From Ardenticatenia bacterium (GTDB lineage: Bacteria; Chloroflexota; Anaerolineae; Aggregatilineales; Aggregatilineaceae), in assembly GCA_026984385.1 (NCBI GenBank), contig JALSSH010000529.1, positions 1-7,848 on the forward strand: 7,848 nt of DNA, given 5' to 3'. Position numbers and translations under genes: made by a program. The notes below the pieces were generated by a model. That model was not told the origin of the DNA and searched no databases. It worked only from the letters and a program-made list of their open reading frames with translations. Every line of letters starts with the position of its first letter. Within the stretch, counting starts at the first letter, position 1. Positions 1-5,487 of the stretch are shown one piece after another.

Positions 1-119
1 TCTTTGAGCCGGTTTTCGGCGTGCTGATGGGCATGATCTTTTTCGCCGAGGTGCCCGGCGTGTTGGGATGGCTGGGTGGCGGGCTGATTTTGCTCAGCGT
101 GTACCTGATCTCGCGCTGA
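1..119 (+). CDS. EamA-family (DMT superfamily) transporter, C-terminal end only
   Basis: Only the last 38 codons (3-119) are present, so the gene starts outside the window. The translated tail runs from FEPVFGVLMG through FFAEVPG and GLILLSVYLISR to a TGA stop. An E-P-V-F segment opening a hydrophobic helix, a short loop with an acidic residue, and a final glycine-rich membrane helix is the usual end of EamA domains in drug/metabolite exporters. These are inner-membrane proteins with about ten helices; substrates range over amino acids, metabolites and drugs and cannot be told from this fragment. The stop codon abuts the stop of the convergent gene on the other strand. Family assignment is moderately secure; substrate is unknown. 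Confidence 0.7.
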   Translation, partial: FEPVFGVLMGMIFFAEVPGVLGWLGGGLILLSVYLISR

Positions 120-752
120 TCACGCCGAAAATGGGCGCGGACAATGCACGAACGGGATAATGAACGGCACACGTTGCCGATATTCTGCGTAGAGCGGCCC
201 CAGCTCGCGCGCCATGCGCTCTTCTTCCAACCAGCCCCCGATCAAAAAATACGCGGTTGAGCCAAGCGCCAACGCAAAGCTCGCGGCGTGCATAGTCGGT
301 TGTGCCCAAAGGTAGATTGCCGAAAAAAGGTAAATCGGGTGGCGCACCAGGCCGTACATGCCGCGTTGCACAAAAGGCTCGGGCGGCAAGGGGAGCGGCT
401 CGCCGCCGAAATAGGCTTGGACTTGGCGCACCCCCACAAAGCGCCATAGATCGAAACTGCGACCAGCCATGTACAGCGCCACCAAGCTCAAAACGCGAGC
501 GCCGTTCAGCGCCCAAACCAACACCCCATCGGCGCGCCAGAGTGTAGGCCCGGGCCGCCACATCATCCACAACCCAATCGGCGCAAACGTGATCAGGCTG
601 ATGAGGGTATAGATCAGCCGATAAAAGCCCTCATAGGTGCGCTGGCCGAACAAAACTTGTGCTCGGCGTTTGACCGGTTGAGCTGCCATCAAGCTATGCA
701 CAAAGCCGAAGCCGGTCAGCCCGATCAGGACGGGGAACATCGTTTGCCACAT
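120..752 (-). CDS. NnrU/isoprenylcysteine methyltransferase-like integral membrane protein
   Basis: The product is 210 residues with about five hydrophobic segments (roughly 3-21, 45-65, 78-96, 140-152 and 155-175). Its N-terminal part, with an F-V-H-S motif near residues 17-20, resembles NnrU. Its C-terminal part has the ICMT/phospholipid methyltransferase layout: G-x-Y-x-x-V-R-H-P-I-Y at 131-141, a hydrophobic helix, an E-E pair at 176-177, then a Y-x-x-Y-R-x-x-V-P-F segment at 188-197. In that superfamily the RHP and EE regions bind S-adenosylmethionine. MddA-type methanethiol methyltransferases share this plan, so the substrate is open. The ATG at 752 was chosen because AAGGAG lies 10 bases upstream (763-768 on the + strand) and hydrophobic sequence starts at once; the open frame runs further upstream, but through the tRNA gene. 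Membrane methyltransferase-like is likely; a specific function is not claimed. Confidence 0.75.
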   Translation of the reverse strand: MWQTMFPVLIGLTGFGFVHSLMAAQPVKRRAQVLFGQRTYEGFYRLIYTLISLITFAPIGLWMMWRPGPTLWRADGVLVWALNGARVLSLVALYMAGRSFDLWRFVGVRQVQAYFGGEPLPLPPEPFVQRGMYGLVRHPIYLFSAIYLWAQPTMHAASFALALGSTAYFLIGGWLEEERMARELGPLYAEYRQRVPFIIPFVHCPRPFSA

Positions 753-791
753 CAGCGCGTATCTCCTTGAGCAAAAACCACGGACTTGTGG

Positions 792-797
792 ATTATA
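792..797 (-). promoter_or_regulatory. Candidate -10 element for the NnrU/ICMT-like gene
   Basis: Read on the - strand this is a perfect TATAAT, 39 bases upstream of the ATG at 752 and downstream of the tRNA terminator, where this gene would need its own promoter. No convincing -35 hexamer lies 16-18 bases upstream, so the call rests on the -10 and its position. Confidence 0.4.
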
Positions 798-853
798 CAA
801 AAAACGCGCCTGCACGGGCGCGGATTGGGCGCTGCATGATTTCCGTCTAAACG

Positions 854-880
854 AAAAAAGCGCACCCATGTTGGATGCGC
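854..880 (-). terminator. Rho-independent terminator of the tRNA-Gly gene
   Basis: On the - strand GCGCATCC, loop AACAT and GGGTGCGC form an 8-bp stem with one T-G wobble, followed directly by six T residues. It begins 6 bases beyond the tRNA 3' end, so it should end the tRNA transcript before the downstream membrane-protein gene. Confidence 0.85.
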
Positions 881-886
881 CCACTG

Positions 887-958
887 AGCGGGCAACGGGA
901 TTCGAACCCGTGGCCTTCTCCTTGGCAAGGAGACGTTCTACCGCTGAACTATGCCCGC
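887..958 (-). tRNA. tRNA-Gly (anticodon GCC)
   Basis: The - strand folds as a full cloverleaf of 72 bases. The acceptor stem is GCGGGCA (952-958 on the + strand) paired with TGCCCGC (888-894), with T as discriminator base. The anticodon arm is CTCCT-TGCCAAG-style with loop TTGCCAA, giving anticodon GCC, which reads GGC and GGU glycine codons. The T arm has the standard GGTTCGAATCC core and the D arm carries AGCGGTAGA. The 3' CCA is not encoded, so it would be added by nucleotidyltransferase. The gene stands alone with its own promoter and terminator. Confidence 0.97.
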
Positions 959-970
959 AAAGCTGCTCAA

Positions 971-999
971 AGTATAGCGCAGGGTAACTTATTTGACAA
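971..999 (-). promoter_or_regulatory. Sigma-70-type promoter of the tRNA-Gly gene
   Basis: On the - strand a -35 TTGTCA (994-999) is separated by exactly 17 bases from a -10 TATACT (971-976). Each hexamer matches consensus at five of six positions. The tRNA 5' end lies 12 bases past the -10, so the expected start point leaves only a short leader. The -35 overlaps a TTGACA in the opposite direction (993-998), but that one has no good -10 partner. Confidence 0.8.
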
Positions 1000-1058
1000 G
1001 AGTTTTTTGCCGAGCTTGTATCTGTTCCGCGATAATGCACGGGGGTGGTGTTCAGTTA

Positions 1059-1108
1059 AAATGTCCACATGAAGACACAAAGGACCATCACGCGCCCATT
1101 GGACATTT
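1059..1108. repeat. 9-bp inverted repeat whose right arm overlaps the ftsQ -35
   Basis: AAATGTCCA at 1059-1067 is the exact reverse complement of TGGACATTT at 1100-1108. The right arm contains the proposed -35 of ftsQ (1100-1105). The arms are about four helical turns apart, so they could be two binding sites for one dimeric regulator, or chance. No regulator is suggested by the sequence. Confidence 0.3.
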
Positions 1109-1128
1109 AGGGCGTGTTGGAATATAGT
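1100..1128 (+). promoter_or_regulatory. Sigma-70-type promoter upstream of ftsQ
   Basis: TGGACA (1100-1105) and TATAGT (1123-1128) are 17 bases apart, and each matches consensus at five of six positions. This predicts a start near 1135 and a leader of about 57 bases before the ftsQ ATG. It probably drives ftsQ and ftsA, possibly ftsZ. A weaker alternative, TTGCCG-18-GATAAT ending at 1036, lies further upstream. Confidence 0.6.
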
Positions 1129-1191
1129 GGGATTAATGTGGGATATTGACGGGCACAAACCCGCTTACCAAGCATTTTTAACAGGCTGCCG

Positions 1192-2184
1192 ATGAGCTTT
1201 TCGCTGCGCATCCGTCCTTCACGCATGGCGCGCAAGTCGTCCGAAAGAGAGCATGTGCGCCCGCTGGAAAATAAGCGCGCCACCGGAAAAAAACGCCCCC
1301 GCCGTCGCGCTACACCACGCCCCACTGAGGGGGAAGTCAACGGCGACGTGCGGCGGCGGATGCGCCCGCGCAAACCGACCACGCCCACGCTCGGCGCACC
1401 GCCACGCCGTGCGGGCCGTCGCTCTCGGCGGCGCACGCAAGTTTCGCGCCCTTCAACGCGAGCACGGCGGCGGTTTAACCTTTACGCCCTGTTGAGCTGG
1501 CGGGCGGTTTCCGGCGTGATCGTGGTCGGTTTGGTGGTCGTGCTCTACTTATTCCTGACAACCGACACGTTTTACGTCAACGCGGTAGCTATCGGCGGAG
1601 AAAAATACCTCAGTCGAGAGGAGATTTTCCGCTATAGCGATATCGCCCGCAAACATATCTTTTGGATCGACCCGCAGGAGGTAGAGGCACGCTTAGAAGC
1701 CGTGCCGAATATCGCCGACGCAACGGTTGTAGTCGGCTGGCCGCCGGATATGGTGCAAATCCTGGTGGTGGAGCGCGAACCCGCTCTGACCTGGGAGCAA
1801 CAAGTGCGTGTGTGGGTGGACGTGAACGGCATTGTGATGAAACAGCGCGAAGACCGCCCCGATCTGTTGCGGATCGTCGTGCCGGACGCCACCGAACCGA
1901 TCTCGGTGGGGCAACGAATCCCACAAGCGATCGTAGACGGCGCGCTGTTGCTCAAGCGGCGCTATCCTAATATCGAGGTGCTGCTTTACGACACGGAAAA
2001 GGGGCTGGGCTATCGTGACGGGCGCGGTTGGACGGTGTGGTACGGGACGGGCGAGGACATGGATACCAAACTCCGCGTCTATACCACGCTGGTTGAGGCG
2101 ATCTACCCCACTGTGCAACCCGGGGAAATCGTGATGAGCGACCCAGACCGCCCCTACTACACCGTGCTTTGGCGCAACGAGTAG
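1192..2184 (+). CDS. ftsQ: Cell division protein FtsQ (DivIB family)
   Basis: FtsQ is a bitopic membrane protein that scaffolds the late divisome (FtsB/FtsL and FtsW/FtsI in known systems). The 330-residue product has a long cytoplasmic tail (1-95), one transmembrane helix (about 105-122), an extracytoplasmic POTRA domain (about 126-196) and a beta domain to the end. The POTRA part is recognisable from F-Y-V-N-x-V-x-I-x-G, K-H-I-F-W-I-D, L-E-A-V-P-N-I and V-V-E-R-E-P. The tail is unusual: about 29 of 95 residues are Arg and there are few acids. Start choice is uncertain because no clear Shine-Dalgarno precedes 1192; a second in-frame ATG at 1225 also lacks one. ftsA follows after 71 bp, the usual division-cluster order. 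Identity rests on the domain plan and the neighbours, since FtsQ sequences diverge strongly. Confidence 0.9.
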   Translation: MSFSLRIRPSRMARKSSEREHVRPLENKRATGKKRPRRRATPRPTEGEVNGDVRRRMRPRKPTTPTLGAPPRRAGRRSRRRTQVSRPSTRARRRFNLYALLSWRAVSGVIVVGLVVVLYLFLTTDTFYVNAVAIGGEKYLSREEIFRYSDIARKHIFWIDPQEVEARLEAVPNIADATVVVGWPPDMVQILVVEREPALTWEQQVRVWVDVNGIVMKQREDRPDLLRIVVPDATEPISVGQRIPQAIVDGALLLKRRYPNIEVLLYDTEKGLGYRDGRGWTVWYGTGEDMDTKLRVYTTLVEAIYPTVQPGEIVMSDPDRPYYTVLWRNE

Positions 2185-2255
2185 CGCAGCAGCGATGGCA
2201 TGGGCATAATTCCTACACGTTGAAAACAAGCAGCCATCTGAGTAAAAAAACAACC

Positions 2256-3518
2256 ATGGGTGAACTGGTAGTAGGTATAGACATCGGTACGACAAAAGTT
2301 TGCACACTGGTCGGCGAAGTGCGCGAAACCGACATCTACGTATTGGGCGTGGGCATCGAGCCTTCGCACGGAATGCGCAAAGGCGTGGTTACGGATGTGA
2401 GCGCGCTCAGTGCTGCGATCATGTCCTCCGTGCACAAAGCCGAAAAAAGCAGCGGCTATGAGATCGGGCGAGCGTTCGTTTCGGTGGCGGGCGGGCGCAC
2501 CGAATCGATCAATAGCAAGGGCGCGGTCGGCATCAACGACTCACGCGGCGTACAACTCCATGACTTGGAGCGTGCGATGGACGCGGCGCGCGCGATCTCT
2601 TTGCCGCACGGGCGCGAGATTTTGCACGTGATCCCACGCAGCTATAGCCTAGACGGGCAAAGTGGGCTGCGCAGCCCTTTAGGGATGCTCGGTTTTCGGC
2701 TGGAGGTGGAAGCGCATATCGTCACCGCCGCCACCCAAACGATCCAGAATTTGGCAAAATGCGTAGAGGACGCGGGCGTTTTCGTAGATCGCTTCATCCT
2801 CAATCCGCTGGCCGCCGGTGACGCCGTGCTGACGCCGGAGGAGCGCGAAGCGGGCGTGATGGTGATTGATATCGGCGGCGGCACAACCGACTTGGCGATG
2901 TTCATCGACGGCGCGGTCTGGCACACGGCGGTGATCGCGGTCGGCGGGCAGCATATCACCAACGACACCGCCGCCGGTTTACACTTGCCAACCGAGTTGG
3001 CCGAGGCGGTCAAGCTCAAATACGGCCACGCCGACCCGCGCGCGGTCAGTTCGCTGGAAGCGTTCCCGATCCAGCCTTTCGGCGAGGAGCTGCCGAGTAA
3101 GGTTCAGCGCACCGACCTGGCACACATCATCCATGCGCGCGTGGAAGAAATTTTCGAGCTGGTGCTCAAGGAAGTGAAGCGCAGCGGTTATGACGGGCTG
3201 TTGAAGGCCGGAATCGTGCTCACGGGCGGCAGCAGCCAGCTCCCGGGCATGAAGACGGTGGCGCAAGACGTGTTCCATTTGCCGGTGCGCATCGCCCAGC
3301 CGGAAAACCTGACCGGCATGGCCGAGACGTTGCGCAACCCGGCATACAGTACCAGCGTGGGATTGCTAAAACTGGGTCTGATCATGGACCTTGAAGATGA
3401 TCGGCGTGCGGCTTTGCGCAAACAACGGCGCGGGTTGGGCAGCCCGGGGGAAAAGGTGGGCGGGGTGCTCCGCGCGATCTTCGGGCGGCTTTTGCCCAAA
3501 GAGGAGGACGAGGTCTGA
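2256..3518 (+). CDS. ftsA: Cell division protein FtsA
   Basis: FtsA is an actin-like ATPase that polymerises under the membrane, tethers FtsZ and recruits later division proteins. The 420-residue product has the expected nucleotide-binding motifs: phosphate 1 as G-I-D-I-G-T-T-K (7-14), phosphate 2 as D-I-G-G-G-T-T-D (205-212) and the adenosine motif as V-L-T-G-G-S-S (321-327). The 1C subdomain should lie at about 80-165. The last 21 residues (V-G-G-V-L-R-A-I-F-G-R-L-L-P-K) form an amphipathic, basic-hydrophobic helix, matching the membrane-targeting sequence of the family. The ATG at 2256 puts the first motif six residues in and gives the usual length; the open frame continues to a TTG at 2169 overlapping ftsQ, but that adds 29 unconserved residues. 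The start has only a weak purine-rich stretch before it, so translation may depend on upstream reading. Confidence 0.96.
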   Translation: MGELVVGIDIGTTKVCTLVGEVRETDIYVLGVGIEPSHGMRKGVVTDVSALSAAIMSSVHKAEKSSGYEIGRAFVSVAGGRTESINSKGAVGINDSRGVQLHDLERAMDAARAISLPHGREILHVIPRSYSLDGQSGLRSPLGMLGFRLEVEAHIVTAATQTIQNLAKCVEDAGVFVDRFILNPLAAGDAVLTPEEREAGVMVIDIGGGTTDLAMFIDGAVWHTAVIAVGGQHITNDTAAGLHLPTELAEAVKLKYGHADPRAVSSLEAFPIQPFGEELPSKVQRTDLAHIIHARVEEIFELVLKEVKRSGYDGLLKAGIVLTGGSSQLPGMKTVAQDVFHLPVRIAQPENLTGMAETLRNPAYSTSVGLLKLGLIMDLEDDRRAALRKQRRGLGSPGEKVGGVLRAIFGRLLPKEEDEV

Positions 3519-3603
3519 CAAGGGTTATCCTTATGGTCCCTGGACGTGGCTCTGTTTCGGTTCGATTATTGAAACTTTTAGGGGATGACATACACAAGAA
3601 TTT

Positions 3604-3647
3604 CCCTCACAGAAAAAATGCCGTACAATAGCAGTATTCTGTGAGGG
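3604..3647. repeat. 11-bp perfect inverted repeat between ftsA and ftsZ
   Basis: CCCTCACAGAA (3604-3614) and TTCTGTGAGGG (3637-3647) are exact reverse complements around a 22-base loop. The loop contains TACAAT (3624-3629), a good -10-like hexamer, though the bases 17 upstream (TTTCCC) make a poor -35. No T run follows, so a simple terminator is unlikely. It could be an operator at an ftsZ promoter or an mRNA hairpin controlling the ftsA to ftsZ ratio. The rest of the 259-bp gap (3519-3777) shows no gene; TTGAAA at 3569-3574 with TACACA at 3591-3596 is a weaker promoter candidate. Confidence 0.75.
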
Positions 3648-3777
3648 CGCAGGGCGACCTGCTCCGACCTTATCGTATGTATCTTGCATATTCCGACGCG
3701 CAACAGGCCTAGACAATGCTTAGCTCGACGAAGCGCGCGGCGGGCATCATGGAAGCAGTTGTAGGAGGGTATGTTCA

Positions 3778-4941
3778 ATGGCGGATGCTATGCCACTGGC
3801 GGACAACTTCGCAAGCATCAAGGTCGTGGGGGTGGGCGGTGGAGGTGGAAACGCCGTCAACCGAATGATTGAAGAAGGCCTGGGCGGCGTGGAATTCATC
3901 GCCATCAACACCGACTCGCAGGCCCTTCTGCTCAGCAAAGCCAAAACCCGCGTGCGCATCGGCGACAAATTGACGCGCGGCCTGGGCGCTGGCGGCAATC
4001 CGGAAGTGGGACGCAAAGCCGCCGAGGAAAGCTCCGACGAGCTTTACGAAGTGCTGCGCGGCGCGGATATGGTCTTTATCACCGGCGGCATGGGCGGCGG
4101 CACAGGCACAGGCGCGGCGCCAGTGGTGGCCCAAGTGGCAAAGGAACTCGGCGCGCTGACCATCGGCGTCGTCACACGCCCCTTCACTTTCGAAGGCTCG
4201 CGCCGTATCCAGGTAGCCGAAGCGGGCATCGAGGCGCTCAAAACCCAGGTGGACACGCTGATCGTGATCCCTAACGACCGCCTGTTGCAGATCGTGGACA
4301 AGAAGGCCAGCTTGCAAGACGCCTTCGGCCTGGCCGACGATGTGCTGCGCCAGGGCATCCAGGGTATCTCAGAGCTGATCACTGTGCCCGGGTTGATCAA
4401 TTTGGACTTCGCCGACGTGCGCACGATTATGTCCGAAGGCGGGGCGGCGCTGATGGCCGTCGGGCGCGCCAGCGGCGAAGATCGCGCCCGCAAAGCCGCC
4501 GAAGAAGCGATCAGCTCCAGCTTGCTGGACGTGACCATTGATGGCGCGCGCGGCATCCTCTTCAACGTCACCGGCGGGCCGGATATGAGCCTGTTTGAGG
4601 TCAACGAGGCGGCGGCGATTATCAAGGAAACCGCGCATCCGGACGTGAACCTGATCTTCGGCGCGGTGATTGACGAGAACATGGGCGACGAAATCCGCAT
4701 TACGGTCATCGCCACCGGCTTTGAGCAAACGCGCGTCACCCAGCGCCGCATGGCAAAACCGGTCGCCAAACCGCGCCCGGCTCCGCGTCCCGCGCCGCAG
4801 CCTGTCGCGCCAGAACCGGAACAACAACAGCCGGATTCTGTGCCCGCGCAGCCTACGCCGCGCAAGGCCGAAGAAGAATTTACGTCGCGCGTTTACGACA
4901 CCGACGATCTAGATATTCCGGCGTTTTTGCGCCGTCGTTAG
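3778..4941 (+). CDS. ftsZ: Cell division protein FtsZ (tubulin-like GTPase)
   Basis: FtsZ assembles into the cytokinetic ring at midcell and hydrolyses GTP between subunits. The 387-residue product is complete. The glycine-rich start of the GTPase domain is at 18-24, the tubulin signature G-G-G-T-G-T-G at 106-112, and the T7 synergy loop N-L-D-F-A-D-V at 208-214, where D210 and D213 complete the neighbour's catalytic site. The core ends near 320. A Pro/Gln/Glu-rich linker (about 326-370) leads to the C-terminal peptide D-L-D-I-P-A-F-L-R-R-R (377-387), the tail that binds FtsA and other anchors. AGGAGG (3763-3768) sits 9 bases before the ATG, much stronger than for ftsQ or ftsA, as expected for the most abundant division protein. 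The 259-bp gap after ftsA may hold a dedicated promoter. An out-of-frame ATG at 3771 is ignored. Confidence 0.99.
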   Translation: MADAMPLADNFASIKVVGVGGGGGNAVNRMIEEGLGGVEFIAINTDSQALLLSKAKTRVRIGDKLTRGLGAGGNPEVGRKAAEESSDELYEVLRGADMVFITGGMGGGTGTGAAPVVAQVAKELGALTIGVVTRPFTFEGSRRIQVAEAGIEALKTQVDTLIVIPNDRLLQIVDKKASLQDAFGLADDVLRQGIQGISELITVPGLINLDFADVRTIMSEGGAALMAVGRASGEDRARKAAEEAISSSLLDVTIDGARGILFNVTGGPDMSLFEVNEAAAIIKETAHPDVNLIFGAVIDENMGDEIRITVIATGFEQTRVTQRRMAKPVAKPRPAPRPAPQPVAPEPEQQQPDSVPAQPTPRKAEEEFTSRVYDTDDLDIPAFLRRR

Positions 4942-4998
4942 GGGCACGTGGGCGCACGCCGCGCTCACCCGCGCGTATACGGTCCACATACCCTCTGA

Positions 4999-5052
4999 GC
5001 GTTACCTTCTCTGCGGGTGGTTTGGCCTGCCTGCCAGCAGAGAAGGTAACGC
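4999..5052. repeat. 16-bp perfect inverted repeat downstream of ftsZ
   Basis: GCGTTACCTTCTCTGC (4999-5014) pairs perfectly with 5037-5052 around a 22-base loop. It lies 57 bases after the ftsZ stop. The right arm is followed by GCGTTTATAGG, without a proper T run, so it is either an atypical or Rho-assisted terminator, a 3' stabilising hairpin for ftsZ mRNA, or a protein-binding site. It separates the division genes from the nrd genes. The symmetry is certain; the role is not known. Confidence 0.85.
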
Positions 5053-5131
5053 GCGTTTATAGGGTCATCGGAAAGATGCAATGCGGGCGCGTGTAGCGTG
5101 CTTTTCAGCACACAGCAACACGCCGATCCGC

Positions 5132-5163
5132 ACGTGCGCGCCGTTCCCAAGCGGCGCGCGTGT
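5132..5163. repeat. GC-rich stem-loop in the ftsZ-nrdR intergenic region
   Basis: GCGCGCCG (5136-5143) and CGGCGCGC (5152-5159) form an 8-bp stem with an 8-base loop, extended to 12 pairs by two wobbles and two further pairs. A separate 10-bp palindrome AACACGTGTT (5168-5177) follows, then AGTACC-TC-GGTACT (5210-5223). The 546-bp stretch 4942-5487 has no convincing gene; its open frames lack ribosome binding sites and domain-like sequence. It is dense in dyad symmetries, whose roles apart from the nrdR control region are unknown. Confidence 0.5.
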
Positions 5164-5266
5164 AGAAAACACGTGTTCCACGCGAACAAATCTTAAAATT
5201 TCCGCCGAAAGTACCTCGGTACTATATGCGATAAGCGGCGCTCGTGTTACATTGAAAGCCCACGAA

Positions 5267-5314
5267 CCACCATATACAGGGGTGCACACCGTCACATACC
5301 CCCATATATGGGGG
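5267..5314 (+). promoter_or_regulatory. Tandem NrdR boxes upstream of nrdR
   Basis: Box 2 (5299-5314) is a perfect palindrome, CCCCCATATATGGGGG. Box 1 (5267-5282) is CCACCATATACAGGGG, with 12 of 16 bases identical in register. The gap between them is 16 bp, so their centres are 32 bp apart, about three helical turns. The known NrdR box is a 16-bp palindrome, roughly aCaCwAtATaTwGtgt, and usually occurs as two copies spaced this way. Both copies keep C2, C4, the ATAT centre, G13 and G15; the outer bases are more GC-rich, in line with the genome. Box 2 lies between the proposed -35 and -10, where binding would block RNA polymerase. Inference: NrdR represses its own transcription here. Confidence 0.65.
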
Positions 5315-5319
5315 ATAAT
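5291..5319 (+). promoter_or_regulatory. Candidate promoter of nrdR
   Basis: GTCACA (5291-5296, four of six consensus bases) and GATAAT (5314-5319, five of six) are 17 bases apart, with the perfect palindrome filling the spacer. It predicts a start near 5326 and a leader of about 160 bases before nrdR. The -35 is weak, and an alternative -35 TTGAAA at 5252-5257 would only pair with poor -10s. Confidence 0.5.
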
Positions 5320-5405
5320 ATCCTCGCACGGTGGGAAAAAGTGGGATTTCTGCGCTGGCAACAAAGCGCCCAACCGAGCACCACACAGAGAACATATACT
5401 ACACA

Positions 5406-5449
5406 GGGGAGCCACTTATGCTCCCCGTGATGTTCCTTGTGACAAGGAA
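5406..5449 (+). promoter_or_regulatory. Two tandem hairpins in the nrdR leader
   Basis: GGGGAGC (5406-5412) pairs with GCTCCCC (5420-5426) around a 7-base loop. Seven bases.. later, TTCCTTG (5433-5439) pairs with CAAGGAA (5443-5449) around a 3-base loop. Both stems are perfect and end 38 bases before the nrdR ATG. They could set mRNA stability or act in attenuation; a TTTT sits a few bases past the second stem but is interrupted from it by GC-rich sequence. No known riboswitch core was recognised. Confidence 0.45.
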
Positions 5450-5487
5450 AGCGCGGTTTTGGGGCACGGACAAAATGAGGTGGGGAT

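Noticed and set aside
753..1040. The upstream extension of the - strand open frame of the NnrU/ICMT-like gene
   Set aside because: It runs through the tRNA-Gly gene and its terminator and has no family-like sequence; the ATG at 752 has a good ribosome binding site.
2169..2255. A TTG start for ftsA overlapping the end of ftsQ
   Set aside because: It would add 29 unconserved residues before the phosphate 1 motif; the ATG at 2256 gives the usual FtsA length.
3585..3644. A 19-codon open frame upstream of ftsZ as a leader peptide
   Set aside because: Its only purine-rich stretch is too close to the ATG and it runs into the inverted repeat; nothing else supports translation.
5389..5404. A third NrdR box near CATATAC at 5393
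   Set aside because: Only the central ATAT matches; the conserved C and G arm positions are missing and the spacing does not fit.
5065..5415. Open frames on both strands in the ftsZ-nrdR gap (116 residues on -, up to 223 on + from 5081)
   Set aside because: They have no ribosome binding site or domain-like sequence; the + one runs into nrdR in another frame, and the region is better explained by regulatory dyads.
5320..5487. Cobalamin riboswitch before nrdR
   Set aside because: A GGGAGCCACT stretch is faintly similar to part of the core, but no B12-box-like sequence follows and the layout does not match.
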